DNA of 13,139 nt, taken from positions 1-13,139 of the forward strand of contig JAAENB010001106.1 in assembly GCA_024224995.1 (NCBI GenBank). The letters are read 5' to 3'. Position numbers and translations under genes: made by a program. Positions 1 through 6,506 of this stretch are shown here, one piece after another (the first letter of the stretch is position 1; every line of letters begins with the position of its first letter). This DNA is from a bacterium. Its GTDB lineage: Bacteria; Spirochaetota; UBA4802; UBA5550. The notes below the pieces were generated by a model. That model worked only from the letters and a program-made list of their open reading frames with translations, had not been told where the DNA came from and searched no databases.

Positions 1-49
1 CCCCGCTACACAGAGTCGGTCGTGTCTTATTACACCGAAAAACGCAATT

Positions 50-161
50 CGGAATGTAAGCTGTGCCCGGAGCGATGCCACGGCAGATTGTGAGGCTGTT
101 TGACCGGAGGAAGTTCCGAACATTCTGCCGGGGTATTGCTCCGGGCATAGCTTACATTCCG
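50..161. repeat. Long hairpin with conserved-type loop (left copy)
   Basis: A 41-bp imperfect inverted repeat pairs 50-90 with 121-161 around a 30-nt loop (91-120). The outer 24 bp (50-73 with 138-161) has one mismatch, at 63; the inner part has about four. Read on the minus strand, the loop contains GGAACT, CTCCG, TCAAACAG and CCTCA in that order. The hairpin at 13039-13124 shows the same order on the plus strand, although its stem sequence is unrelated. There is no T-tract after either arm, so it is not a standard intrinsic terminator. The structure is seen directly; its function is unknown. A short open frame (1-93) ends with TGA at the first base of the loop. Confidence 0.85.
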
Positions 162-181
162 GGTTCATATACCTTATATTA

Positions 182-221
182 GGGGCCGCACCCCTCGCAG
201 GGGCCGCACTCTCAAGAAACT
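182..221 (+). repeat. GC-rich dispersed repeat ending CTCTCAAGAAACT (left copy)
   Basis: This is built from short units of the form CCCC-n5-GGGG followed by a CGCA-type linker, and it ends in CCGCACTCTCAAGAAACT. The same ending and the same CCCCTCGCAGGGG core occur in the same orientation at 12969-13020, where one more palindromic unit is present. The units can each form a 4-bp GC clamp. It is a repeat family shared by both ends of the window, of unknown role. Confidence 0.8.
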
Positions 222-237
222 GTCTGTGCTATAGACA

Positions 238-266
238 ATAGTACAATAGTTCTTTTAGCGGGTCAA
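238..266 (-). promoter_or_regulatory. Leftward sigma70-type promoter after the kinase gene
   Basis: On the minus strand, TTGACC (261-266) and TACTAT (238-243) are separated by 17 bp. A perfect tandem repeat of ACAATAGT (235-250, plus strand) overlaps the -10 box. Transcription would start near 231 and run through the GC-rich repeat and the hairpin. No coding sequence is visible there, so the product would be a leader for a gene left of the window or a structured RNA. The match is by eye only. Confidence 0.45.
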
Positions 267-275
267 TATATTTCT

Positions 276-3200
276 CTATTCGGTGAATTGTTTTTTTAAG
301 GTATTAATCTGCTTAACAAGCTCTTTAAAATGTTCTTTATAAGGGAATTCTTTCTCTTCGTAGGCATGGATCTCCATTTGAAGCGCGCATTCCGATACTG
401 TTTTAAGCCGGAGATTGGCAGCGGCGCCTTTTATTTTATGCGCGTGATGATAGATCATGGAAAAGTCTTCTGCCGCGATACCTTCTTCCAGGCCGCTGGT
501 GTTTTCACCCGATCGTGAAAGGAATCGTTGGATAAGGGTAATTAGCATATCGGAAGGGATGTCGAGCTCACCGGCGATTTGCTCAATCTCATCCTGGTTT
601 ATGAGGGGGGTTGGCCTGTCGCTGTGGGGTAAAGAGGGCTTTGGGGCCTCCCGGATCTTGCCGGAAACCGTCTTTTTGTCTTCAAGATAGTGACTCAGGA
701 TTTTTTTGAGCATGGAGCTTTCAATGGGTTTGGCCAGGTAGTCGTCCATACCGGCTTCGAGAAAACTTTCCCGGTCTCCTTTCATGGCTTTGGCGGTTAA
801 CGCGACAATCGGGGTATGTGCCAGAGCATTTTTTTCTTCAAATTCCAGAATCATCTGTGTGGCTTCAATCCCGTCGGAAACAGGCATATTTATATCCATT
901 AAAATAATATCAAACTTATTCTCTTTAAATTTGTCAAAGGCTTCCAGGCCGTTGCCTGCAAAGTCAGAGCTTATTTGAAGCTCTTTGAGCATAACCTCCA
1001 TAAGCATGCGGTTAACGGAATGGTCTTCCGCCACCAGTGCCCTGGCACCGGGAAAAGAGACGTGCCGGGATGAGAACTGGTCCCGTGCAAAGGGACCGGG
1101 GATCTCCTTATGAAGCGCTTCTCCCAGGACGGTAATAATTTTTGAAGGAGTCACCGGGCGGTAGAGAATGTGTACATGAGTATCAACAAAGCCGGTAATA
1201 TCGCCGGGGTCATCAGCAATAACAACTGCCGGGATATCCGTATCCAGCGCCTGGTAGCTGGTGAGAATATTCATGGCCCTTATTAATGGAGGAAAAATAA
1301 TTATTTCAATGTTTTCATGTTGGGAAACCTCTTCAATCGAATCCATGTCAATGGTTTTGTATTTTAATCGTTTAAGATATTTTTTAATAAGGGCAGCTTC
1401 CGGGTAATTGGAACCGGGCCCCTGGTAGAGTGTCACCTGTTGCTGAATTGACCCGGCAGCATGGAGGAAAAGATCACCCGAAGAGTGGGCATCATTCTCC
1501 GGTGGAATATCAAAATCAATCTCAAATGAAAAGGTACTTCCAATGCCCGGTTCACTCTTGAGGTGTATCGTCCCCTTCATAAGCTCCAAAAGATTCTGGC
1601 AAATACTAAGCCCAAGGCCGGAGCCGCCGTATTTTCTCGTAATGGAGGAGTCAACCTGGGAAAATGAATCGAATATGGCAGCCTGTTTATACGGGGGAAT
1701 ACCAATGCCGTTGTCGGTAACGGAAAAGTTGATTTTTATTTTTTCCGGGGAGAGATGTTCACCTTCAACAGTAACGGAGATTTCACCTTCTTCCGGGGTA
1801 AATTTAATGGCATTGCTCAAAAAATTATTCATAACCTGTTTGATCCGCAGCGGGTCACCCAGGAGAGAGAAGGGGAGAGCGGGATCAATAAAGGCCAGGA
1901 GTTCAATATTTTTTTCTTTTGCTTTTTCCGCGAAAAGATCAATGACCGGTTCCAGTTCGGTAAAAAGCGAGAACGGGGTAATGTCTATCTCCAGTTTTTT
2001 GCTTTCGATCTTTGAGAAATCGAGAATATCGTTAATAATTCCCAGGAGATTATGGGCGCTTGAGCCCACAATTGAGAGGTATTTCGACTGGGTCGAATCA
2101 AGGCTGGAACGCAGGAGAACGTCAATAAACCCGAGAATACTGTTCAGGGGGGTCCGAATCTCATGGCTCATATTGGCCAGGAATTCACTTTTGTACCTGC
2201 TCACTTTTTCGGCCTCTTCTTTGGCTTTCAGCAGCTCTTCTTCAATGATTTTCCTGTCGGTCACGTTCCTGAGAATAACCAGGATTTCTTCAATACCGCT
2301 CACAATGAACCGGGCTTCATAATATTCCTGTACGCTATTAACCAGCACCGGGTATTCCATGATCTGTATTGCTCCTGAGTCAAAAGCCCTGGTAATAACG
2401 GGAATTACATCCCGGGCAATGGATTCGGGAAATGCGGACTGTAATTTGGCGTCTAGGACCGGGTCCAGGTTTTTTCCTTCTTTGTTGACGTGGAACATGA
2501 GGTCCGGGATGGCTTCAAGAATGGCGCCTTTTTCCGCCTCACTGAGGCGGATGGCATTGTCGCTTTTTTTCCGTTCACTGATATCGAAAACAAGAACCAC
2601 GTATCCCAGCGGGGTTTCTTTACTACCCTTAAGCAGGGTAATGCTCATTTCAGCGTCTATTTCTTCACCGTCTTTCCGGAGAAGCCGGTATTCAAGCACA
2701 CCGCTTCTATCCATATCGCGGGCTCTGTCCATATTGTATTGTATCATGGTATTGTCATTGGCGGAAATGAGCTCAAAGATATTTTTTCCCAGGATCTCCT
2801 GTTCTTTGTCATAGCCCTGGAGCAGCACAAAATTGTTGTTAACCTGCACAATAGAGCCATCCAGGCCAACAACCGCCACCCCTTCACCAAGGGACTCGAA
2901 TATCACCCTGAATTTTTCTTCCGATTTTTTCAGTTCATCAAGAATTTCTTTATTGTCCGTGATGTCTTCTTTAATGGCAATGTAATGGGTAATATCCCCC
3001 CGGTCATTTTTTAAAGACGAAATAGATGCCCGTTCCCAGTAGCTGTCCCCGTTTTTCCGGATATTGTGCAGTTCCCCGGACCATTCCTTACCCGAAGTAA
3101 TGGTCTCCCAGAGATGCCGGTAAAAGTCATCGGATTGATTTCCCGATTTAAGGATGGAAGGGTTGTGCCCAATTACTTCATGGTATGAATACCCGGTAAC

Positions 3201-3728
3201 AGCGCAGAATTTTGGATTAACATATTCGATTGTGCCGTCGAGACCGGTAATAATAACGGAAGAGGGATTTTGCTCCACAACCCGTTTAAATTTACGGATC
3301 TCTTCTTCAGATTCTTTATTCGCGGCAGCAATAATTTTGTTTTCAACGGATTTATAGACCTGGCTCTGGATCGTGGTATGGGAGCAGGGGCCGCTTTCAA
3401 GAGTGATCTTCCCACTGCCCGTAAGCTGGGCAGCGGTGTATTCTTTCCCGTCTTCATTTATTAAAATAACCGGCATTATGAGGGAGGGAAAAGCTCCGGT
3501 TATGTCCTGCAGCAGATTGAGCAGGTGGGAATTGGAGAAATCAGGGTTCATAAGAATAGCGTCGAATTCTTTTTCATGCAGCAGGGCACAGGCATTGTCC
3601 GGTGTATCAATCGTTTCCGGCTGGTATACAATGTCCGATTCCCCGCACAGTAATTGAATGGAGTATTCTTCTTCCTGGCTGGTTTCCGCGATAACCAGGA
3701 TCTTGAGATATCTTCGGTTTGTATACAT
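276..3728 (-). CDS. Cytoplasmic hybrid histidine kinase: pseudo-REC, three PAS, HisKA, HATPase, pseudo-REC, REC, Hpt
   Basis: The 1150-residue protein carries a complete phosphorelay and shows no signal peptide or membrane segment, so it should act in the cytoplasm. Domains in order: a receiver-like domain (8-130) with Asn61 where the phosphorylated Asp is expected; PAS (148-258, NifL-like); PAS (270-390); a degenerate PAS (398-492); HisKA with His522 in SHEIRTP; HATPase (625-740) with Asn639, DNGIGIP at 672-678 and GGSGLGL from 701; a second degenerate receiver (764-875) lacking the Asp; an intact REC (895-1018) with Glu901/Asp902, Asp945, Thr978 and Lys1000; and an Hpt domain with His1097 in HKIKG. 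The start is ATG at 3728 behind GGGGAT. It is monocistronic, with a promoter at 3759-3787. The expected relay is His522 to Asp945 to His1097 and on to an unlinked response regulator. The signal sensed is unknown; PAS domains suggest a small ligand or redox state. Confidence 0.95.
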   Translation of the reverse strand: MYTNRRYLKILVIAETSQEEEYSIQLLCGESDIVYQPETIDTPDNACALLHEKEFDAILMNPDFSNSHLLNLLQDITGAFPSLIMPVILINEDGKEYTAAQLTGSGKITLESGPCSHTTIQSQVYKSVENKIIAAANKESEEEIRKFKRVVEQNPSSVIITGLDGTIEYVNPKFCAVTGYSYHEVIGHNPSILKSGNQSDDFYRHLWETITSGKEWSGELHNIRKNGDSYWERASISSLKNDRGDITHYIAIKEDITDNKEILDELKKSEEKFRVIFESLGEGVAVVGLDGSIVQVNNNFVLLQGYDKEQEILGKNIFELISANDNTMIQYNMDRARDMDRSGVLEYRLLRKDGEEIDAEMSITLLKGSKETPLGYVVLVFDISERKKSDNAIRLSEAEKGAILEAIPDLMFHVNKEGKNLDPVLDAKLQSAFPESIARDVIPVITRAFDSGAIQIMEYPVLVNSVQEYYEARFIVSGIEEILVILRNVTDRKIIEEELLKAKEEAEKVSRYKSEFLANMSHEIRTPLNSILGFIDVLLRSSLDSTQSKYLSIVGSSAHNLLGIINDILDFSKIESKKLEIDITPFSLFTELEPVIDLFAEKAKEKNIELLAFIDPALPFSLLGDPLRIKQVMNNFLSNAIKFTPEEGEISVTVEGEHLSPEKIKINFSVTDNGIGIPPYKQAAIFDSFSQVDSSITRKYGGSGLGLSICQNLLELMKGTIHLKSEPGIGSTFSFEIDFDIPPENDAHSSGDLFLHAAGSIQQQVTLYQGPGSNYPEAALIKKYLKRLKYKTIDMDSIEEVSQHENIEIIIFPPLIRAMNILTSYQALDTDIPAVVIADDPGDITGFVDTHVHILYRPVTPSKIITVLGEALHKEIPGPFARDQFSSRHVSFPGARALVAEDHSVNRMLMEVMLKELQISSDFAGNGLEAFDKFKENKFDIILMDINMPVSDGIEATQMILEFEEKNALAHTPIVALTAKAMKGDRESFLEAGMDDYLAKPIESSMLKKILSHYLEDKKTVSGKIREAPKPSLPHSDRPTPLINQDEIEQIAGELDIPSDMLITLIQRFLSRSGENTSGLEEGIAAEDFSMIYHHAHKIKGAAANLRLKTVSECALQMEIHAYEEKEFPYKEHFKELVKQINTLKKQFTE

Positions 3729-3758
3729 TGTATCCCCGGGTTTTTTTAACAGGTATAA

Positions 3759-3787
3759 ATAGTACCCGGTTTTAAGAAGAAGTTCAA
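3759..3787 (-). promoter_or_regulatory. Promoter of the 1150-residue kinase gene
   Basis: On the minus strand, TTGAAC (3782-3787) and TACTAT (3759-3764) lie 17 bp apart. The predicted start near 3752 gives a leader of about 24 nt. A perfect direct repeat AAGAAGTT (plus-strand reading, 3777-3784 and 3786-3793, 9-bp period) overlaps the -35 box and could be a tandem regulator site. No other good promoter was seen for this gene. Confidence 0.55.
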
Positions 3788-3844
3788 GAAGTTTTAGTAC
3801 TTGATTCTATAATTTACGTAAGCAAGGCAATAAAAAAAACTGTT

Positions 3845-3874
3845 GTTCATTCCTCCCCAGGTGGCGTTCATTCC
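3845..3874 (+). promoter_or_regulatory. Direct repeats upstream of the tail-collar lipoprotein promoter
   Basis: GTTCATTCC occurs perfectly at 3845-3853 and 3866-3874. The copies are 21 bp apart, two turns of the helix, so both face the same side of the DNA. The second copy ends 7 bp before the -35 box at 3882, the usual place for an activator that touches RNA polymerase. The site also lies upstream of the divergent kinase promoter. The regulator is unknown. Confidence 0.45.
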
Positions 3875-3881
3875 ATATTCC

Positions 3882-3910
3882 TTGACGAATTGAAGTGTTT
3901 TTAGTATTTT
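3882..3910 (+). promoter_or_regulatory. Promoter of the tail-collar lipoprotein gene
   Basis: TTGACG (3882-3887) and TATTTT (3905-3910) are separated by 17 bp. The predicted start is near 3917, giving a leader of about 47 nt to the ATG at 3964. The weak -10 box fits a promoter that depends on an activator at the direct repeats just upstream (inference). Confidence 0.55.
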
Positions 3911-3963
3911 CTATTGTGAATCCCAATTAATAAACTATTATAAAACTAAAATTTTGGAGAAAA

Positions 3964-4704
3964 ATGATGAAAAATATACTGAAAAGTCGACTCTATATTG
4001 TGGTTTTGAGTGCTCTGGCAGCTCTAATCGTGTCAGTAGCCGGATGTGAAGCAGGGCTCACCGGTAGTTCGGAATCTTCAAATAGCTCTGATGATAAGTT
4101 CAGTTTTTCGGAAATGTACGCAAAAGTTTCAGCCATAGAACAAACCAATATTGAATTACAGAATAGTATTGCAACACTCCAGAGCCTGCTGGGAGTTTCA
4201 GAGGGGAATAACCAGACTCTCCAGGAACAGGTAAACACATTGAACACCATTGTGGCCCCTGTTGGTTCAATAGTGGCCTGGCATAAAGATATGAATATAA
4301 AAAGCGGAGCTTCTTCTCCGGCAGTCCCTGAAGGATGGGTTGAGTGCAATGGGCAGACCGTGAGTGATGGCGATAGTGTTTATGATGGTGAAGCGGTCCC
4401 CAACCTGAATGGCGAAGGGCGTTTTCTGCGAGGCAGCTCAATTTCAGGAACTAACACGGACGATACAACAGCAGTTAATGGCTTGAATATAGTCAATGGA
4501 GGAAGCCATACTCATTACTTTGATACATACCGGGTAAACGGAGCCAATTATTTCGGGTCCGGTCATCTTGGGCATAATACGGATTTGGATTGGCATCAGG
4601 TAGCACAATCAAGAAATGACGGCGCTCATGGACACACCATTGCCGGAGATTCCGAAACCAGTCCAATCAACATGTCCGTAATATGGATAATGAGAATAAA
4701 ATAA
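3964..4704 (+). CDS. Lipoprotein with coiled coil and phage tail-collar-like C-terminal domain
   Basis: This 246-residue protein has a lipoprotein signal (basic N-terminus, hydrophobic 11-27, lipobox VAG-C28), so it should be lipidated at Cys28. A Ser-rich linker (33-46) follows, then a heptad-like segment (about 50-95) that could form a coiled-coil trimer. The C-terminal part (98-246) has the order seen in tail-collar and tail-fibre tip proteins: PVGSIVAWHK, then PEGWVECNGQ, then PNLNGEGRFLRGS, then GGSHTH, then GAHGHTIAG and a NMSVIWIMRIK end. The start is ATG 3964 or the adjacent ATG 3967; GGAG at 3956-3959 fits the second slightly better. No other phage gene lies nearby. It is most likely a surface-displayed adhesin-like lipoprotein with a domesticated collar module. 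The domain assignment is by motif recognition, and ligand binding is inference. Confidence 0.85.
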   Translation: MMKNILKSRLYIVVLSALAALIVSVAGCEAGLTGSSESSNSSDDKFSFSEMYAKVSAIEQTNIELQNSIATLQSLLGVSEGNNQTLQEQVNTLNTIVAPVGSIVAWHKDMNIKSGASSPAVPEGWVECNGQTVSDGDSVYDGEAVPNLNGEGRFLRGSSISGTNTDDTTAVNGLNIVNGGSHTHYFDTYRVNGANYFGSGHLGHNTDLDWHQVAQSRNDGAHGHTIAGDSETSPINMSVIWIMRIK

Positions 4705-4720
4705 ACTTGAGAAAGTTTTA

Positions 4721-4742
4721 AACCCCGCCGGAGGGTGGGGTT
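4721..4742. terminator. Hairpin terminator between convergent genes
   Basis: CCCCGCC (4723-4729) pairs with GGTGGGG (4734-4740) around a GGAG loop, with one G-T pair, and AA/TT extends the stem by 2 bp. The stem lies 17 bp after the rightward lipoprotein gene and 17 bp after the leftward membrane enzyme gene. The T-run is short on the plus strand and interrupted (TTTAAAACTTT) on the minus strand. It probably serves both genes. Confidence 0.6.
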
Positions 4743-4758
4743 CCCCGGTATTGTGGGT

Positions 4759-6423
4759 TTATTTCTGTTTATAAATATACTTTGTTAAATCCTGGTCTAC
4801 CGGAACCACGCTTCGTTTTCCGTATTTAAGATTTCCTTGAAAAAACCCCACAATCTCCGGAATCCGGTCGAAAAGTGTGGCGGTATATTTTTCCCTTACA
4901 ACCTTTTGGTTGTATCCCATCATAAACAGGATTGTTGGAAAGATCTGAAAGTGCATGGTTCGATGTATATTGTAAGAAATAGCTTTTTTAAAAGATTGTT
5001 TAATTTCTTTATTGTCGGTAATTACCATCATGGGAACAAGTACTTCAGGGGGCTTGGCATTCCTGTTGCGCCCGTAAAAGACAGCAGTCCCATTTGAATT
5101 CGCAAAATCCTGACCATGATCAGAGGTATATATTATAAGGGTATTTTTCAGAGAAATATCGGAAAGAAGAATTTTATAAAATTCATCTACGGACCACTTG
5201 ACGACATTTTTATATGAGTTAACAACGCGCTGCATATCCATTGGGAGTTCCCCTTTCTCCAGGGTCGGGGTGAATATTTTTTGGTTCTCCGGGTATCTAA
5301 TTTCATAATGAAAATGCGCGCCCTCTTTTACCAGGTAAACAAACTGCTTGCCCGGTTTCTTAATAATATCACGAAGGATGAGGGCAGCCTCATGATCATC
5401 TTCAATCTCCATGTTAATGTTGTCAATATGTTCGGCTTCAAGGTTATCCATGTAATTTTGGTATTTTTTGATTTTGGTAACCTGAACATCCATAAACGTT
5501 GTTTCATAACCTGCCGTATGGGCGTATTGCCAAATAAAAGGATTCGAGAAGAGGTTTTTTCCGTTTGGTCCCATGAACTCATCGAGGCCAATTCCCATTC
5601 TCAGAATGGCATTGCTCTGGGAGCTGCTATTATATGAAGAAAGCGCAAGGCCAAAATTAACGATTCGGTCCTGTATGGAAAGCATGTATGGAGTAGTTCC
5701 CCTATTAACTGTCAGATCAATAAAATCACCGGCCACACTCTCATCAACGATAAGAATAATTTTGTCTATTTGCGTGGAGCCGTTTAATGGAATCGTCACT
5801 TCTTCACGGGGAGATACGGTATAGGTCAGGTAGGTATGAGCGAGAGATATAAAAAAAGGAACGAAAGAAAGCTGTGACGGTATTCCTTTAATGCCATCAC
5901 CGTCTATCCGGGAAGTAAAATTAAACATAAGGAGAATACTCAGTAATACGGTTGCAGGAATTTTTCGGTTCCATTTGGGAAGTTCAGTATTTTCAACCGG
6001 AAGGAAGGAGGCTGTAAGAAACAGCAGAAATCGTACCAGGGGCATAATGGCTAGATGACGGTACATGTCATAGGCATCCATAAAGAAAGATCGTTCACTC
6101 CAGACATGCATCAATGATTCAAAATTCAGGGCATCTTCAAGTATCACGTAATGCAGATCCAGCAAGAGGCTAAAGAAACCCAGGAAAAGCACTGCGAACA
6201 CTTTTAAAAAAGTATTTTTTCGCATTGAAATTAATAATAAAGCGGTACAGCTGAAAAGCCATATGGAAATAAAGGCAAGGAGGTCAAAAATGCTTCTTTG
6301 CGCGTATTGCACAATCATTTCTCCGGCATACCTGACGCTAAAAAAGACAACATAAAGAATTATAGCAGATTTCAGTATTTTTACAATGCTTGATTTATTT
6401 AGAATATGTGAAAGGGTAAACAT
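4759..6423 (-). CDS. Inner-membrane sulfatase-fold phosphoethanolamine-transferase-like enzyme (EptA/OpgE type)
   Basis: The 554-residue protein has about five hydrophobic segments in its first 200 residues (around 17-39, 45-67, 69-95, 122-142 and 157-170 or 180-200). A periplasmic alkaline-phosphatase-superfamily domain follows from about 218. Visible catalytic-type motifs are IILIVDES (Asp227, Glu228), a Ser-rich stretch 266-270 where the family places its Thr or Ser nucleophile, and YTSDHGQ (Asp435, His436), followed by PEVLVPMMV. In EptA the matching Glu, Thr, Asp and His bind zinc and carry the phosphoethanolamine intermediate. The substrate here cannot be read: lipid A, osmoregulated glucan or another envelope glycan are all possible. 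The CGT-T-A-V-S signature of EptA is absent, so this is a divergent member. ATG at 6423 follows a weak GGAT ribosome site. It has its own promoter (6457-6486). Confidence 0.8.
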   Translation of the reverse strand: MFTLSHILNKSSIVKILKSAIILYVVFFSVRYAGEMIVQYAQRSIFDLLAFISIWLFSCTALLLISMRKNTFLKVFAVLFLGFFSLLLDLHYVILEDALNFESLMHVWSERSFFMDAYDMYRHLAIMPLVRFLLFLTASFLPVENTELPKWNRKIPATVLLSILLMFNFTSRIDGDGIKGIPSQLSFVPFFISLAHTYLTYTVSPREEVTIPLNGSTQIDKIILIVDESVAGDFIDLTVNRGTTPYMLSIQDRIVNFGLALSSYNSSSQSNAILRMGIGLDEFMGPNGKNLFSNPFIWQYAHTAGYETTFMDVQVTKIKKYQNYMDNLEAEHIDNINMEIEDDHEAALILRDIIKKPGKQFVYLVKEGAHFHYEIRYPENQKIFTPTLEKGELPMDMQRVVNSYKNVVKWSVDEFYKILLSDISLKNTLIIYTSDHGQDFANSNGTAVFYGRNRNAKPPEVLVPMMVITDNKEIKQSFKKAISYNIHRTMHFQIFPTILFMMGYNQKVVREKYTATLFDRIPEIVGFFQGNLKYGKRSVVPVDQDLTKYIYKQK

Positions 6424-6456
6424 CCGTATCCATTTTTATAATTGAAAATTTGTGCC

Positions 6457-6486
6457 AATATATATTTTCCTGGTTGTTATTGTCAA
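6457..6486 (-). promoter_or_regulatory. Promoter of the EptA-like gene
   Basis: On the minus strand, TTGACA (6481-6486) and TATATT (6457-6462) are separated by 18 bp. It sits in the 83-bp gap after the CxxCH kinase stop codon. The EptA-like gene can therefore be transcribed on its own; no terminator separates it from the operon upstream. The predicted start is near 6450, giving a leader of about 27 nt. Confidence 0.6.
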
Positions 6487-6506
6487 TATATTTAATTTAT
6501 GGGAAA

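Noticed and set aside
1543..2322. 259-residue open frame on the plus strand inside the large kinase gene
   Set aside because: It is antisense to the HisKA, HATPase and PAS regions, which have clear motifs on the minus strand; its translation is Ser/Arg-rich with no recognisable domain.
3736..3769. CCGGGT/ACCCGG inverted repeat flanking the kinase transcription start
   Set aside because: Only 6 bp with a 22-bp spacer and part of it overlaps the ribosome site; chance is likely in such a short GC-rich match.
3814..3821. TTACGTAA palindrome in the divergent intergenic region
   Set aside because: An 8-bp palindrome alone is expected by chance and sits at no telling distance from either promoter.
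3964..4704. A prophage remnant, suggested by the tail-collar domain
   Set aside because: The gene has a lipoprotein signal, its own promoter and terminator, and no neighbouring phage structural, lysis or integration genes.
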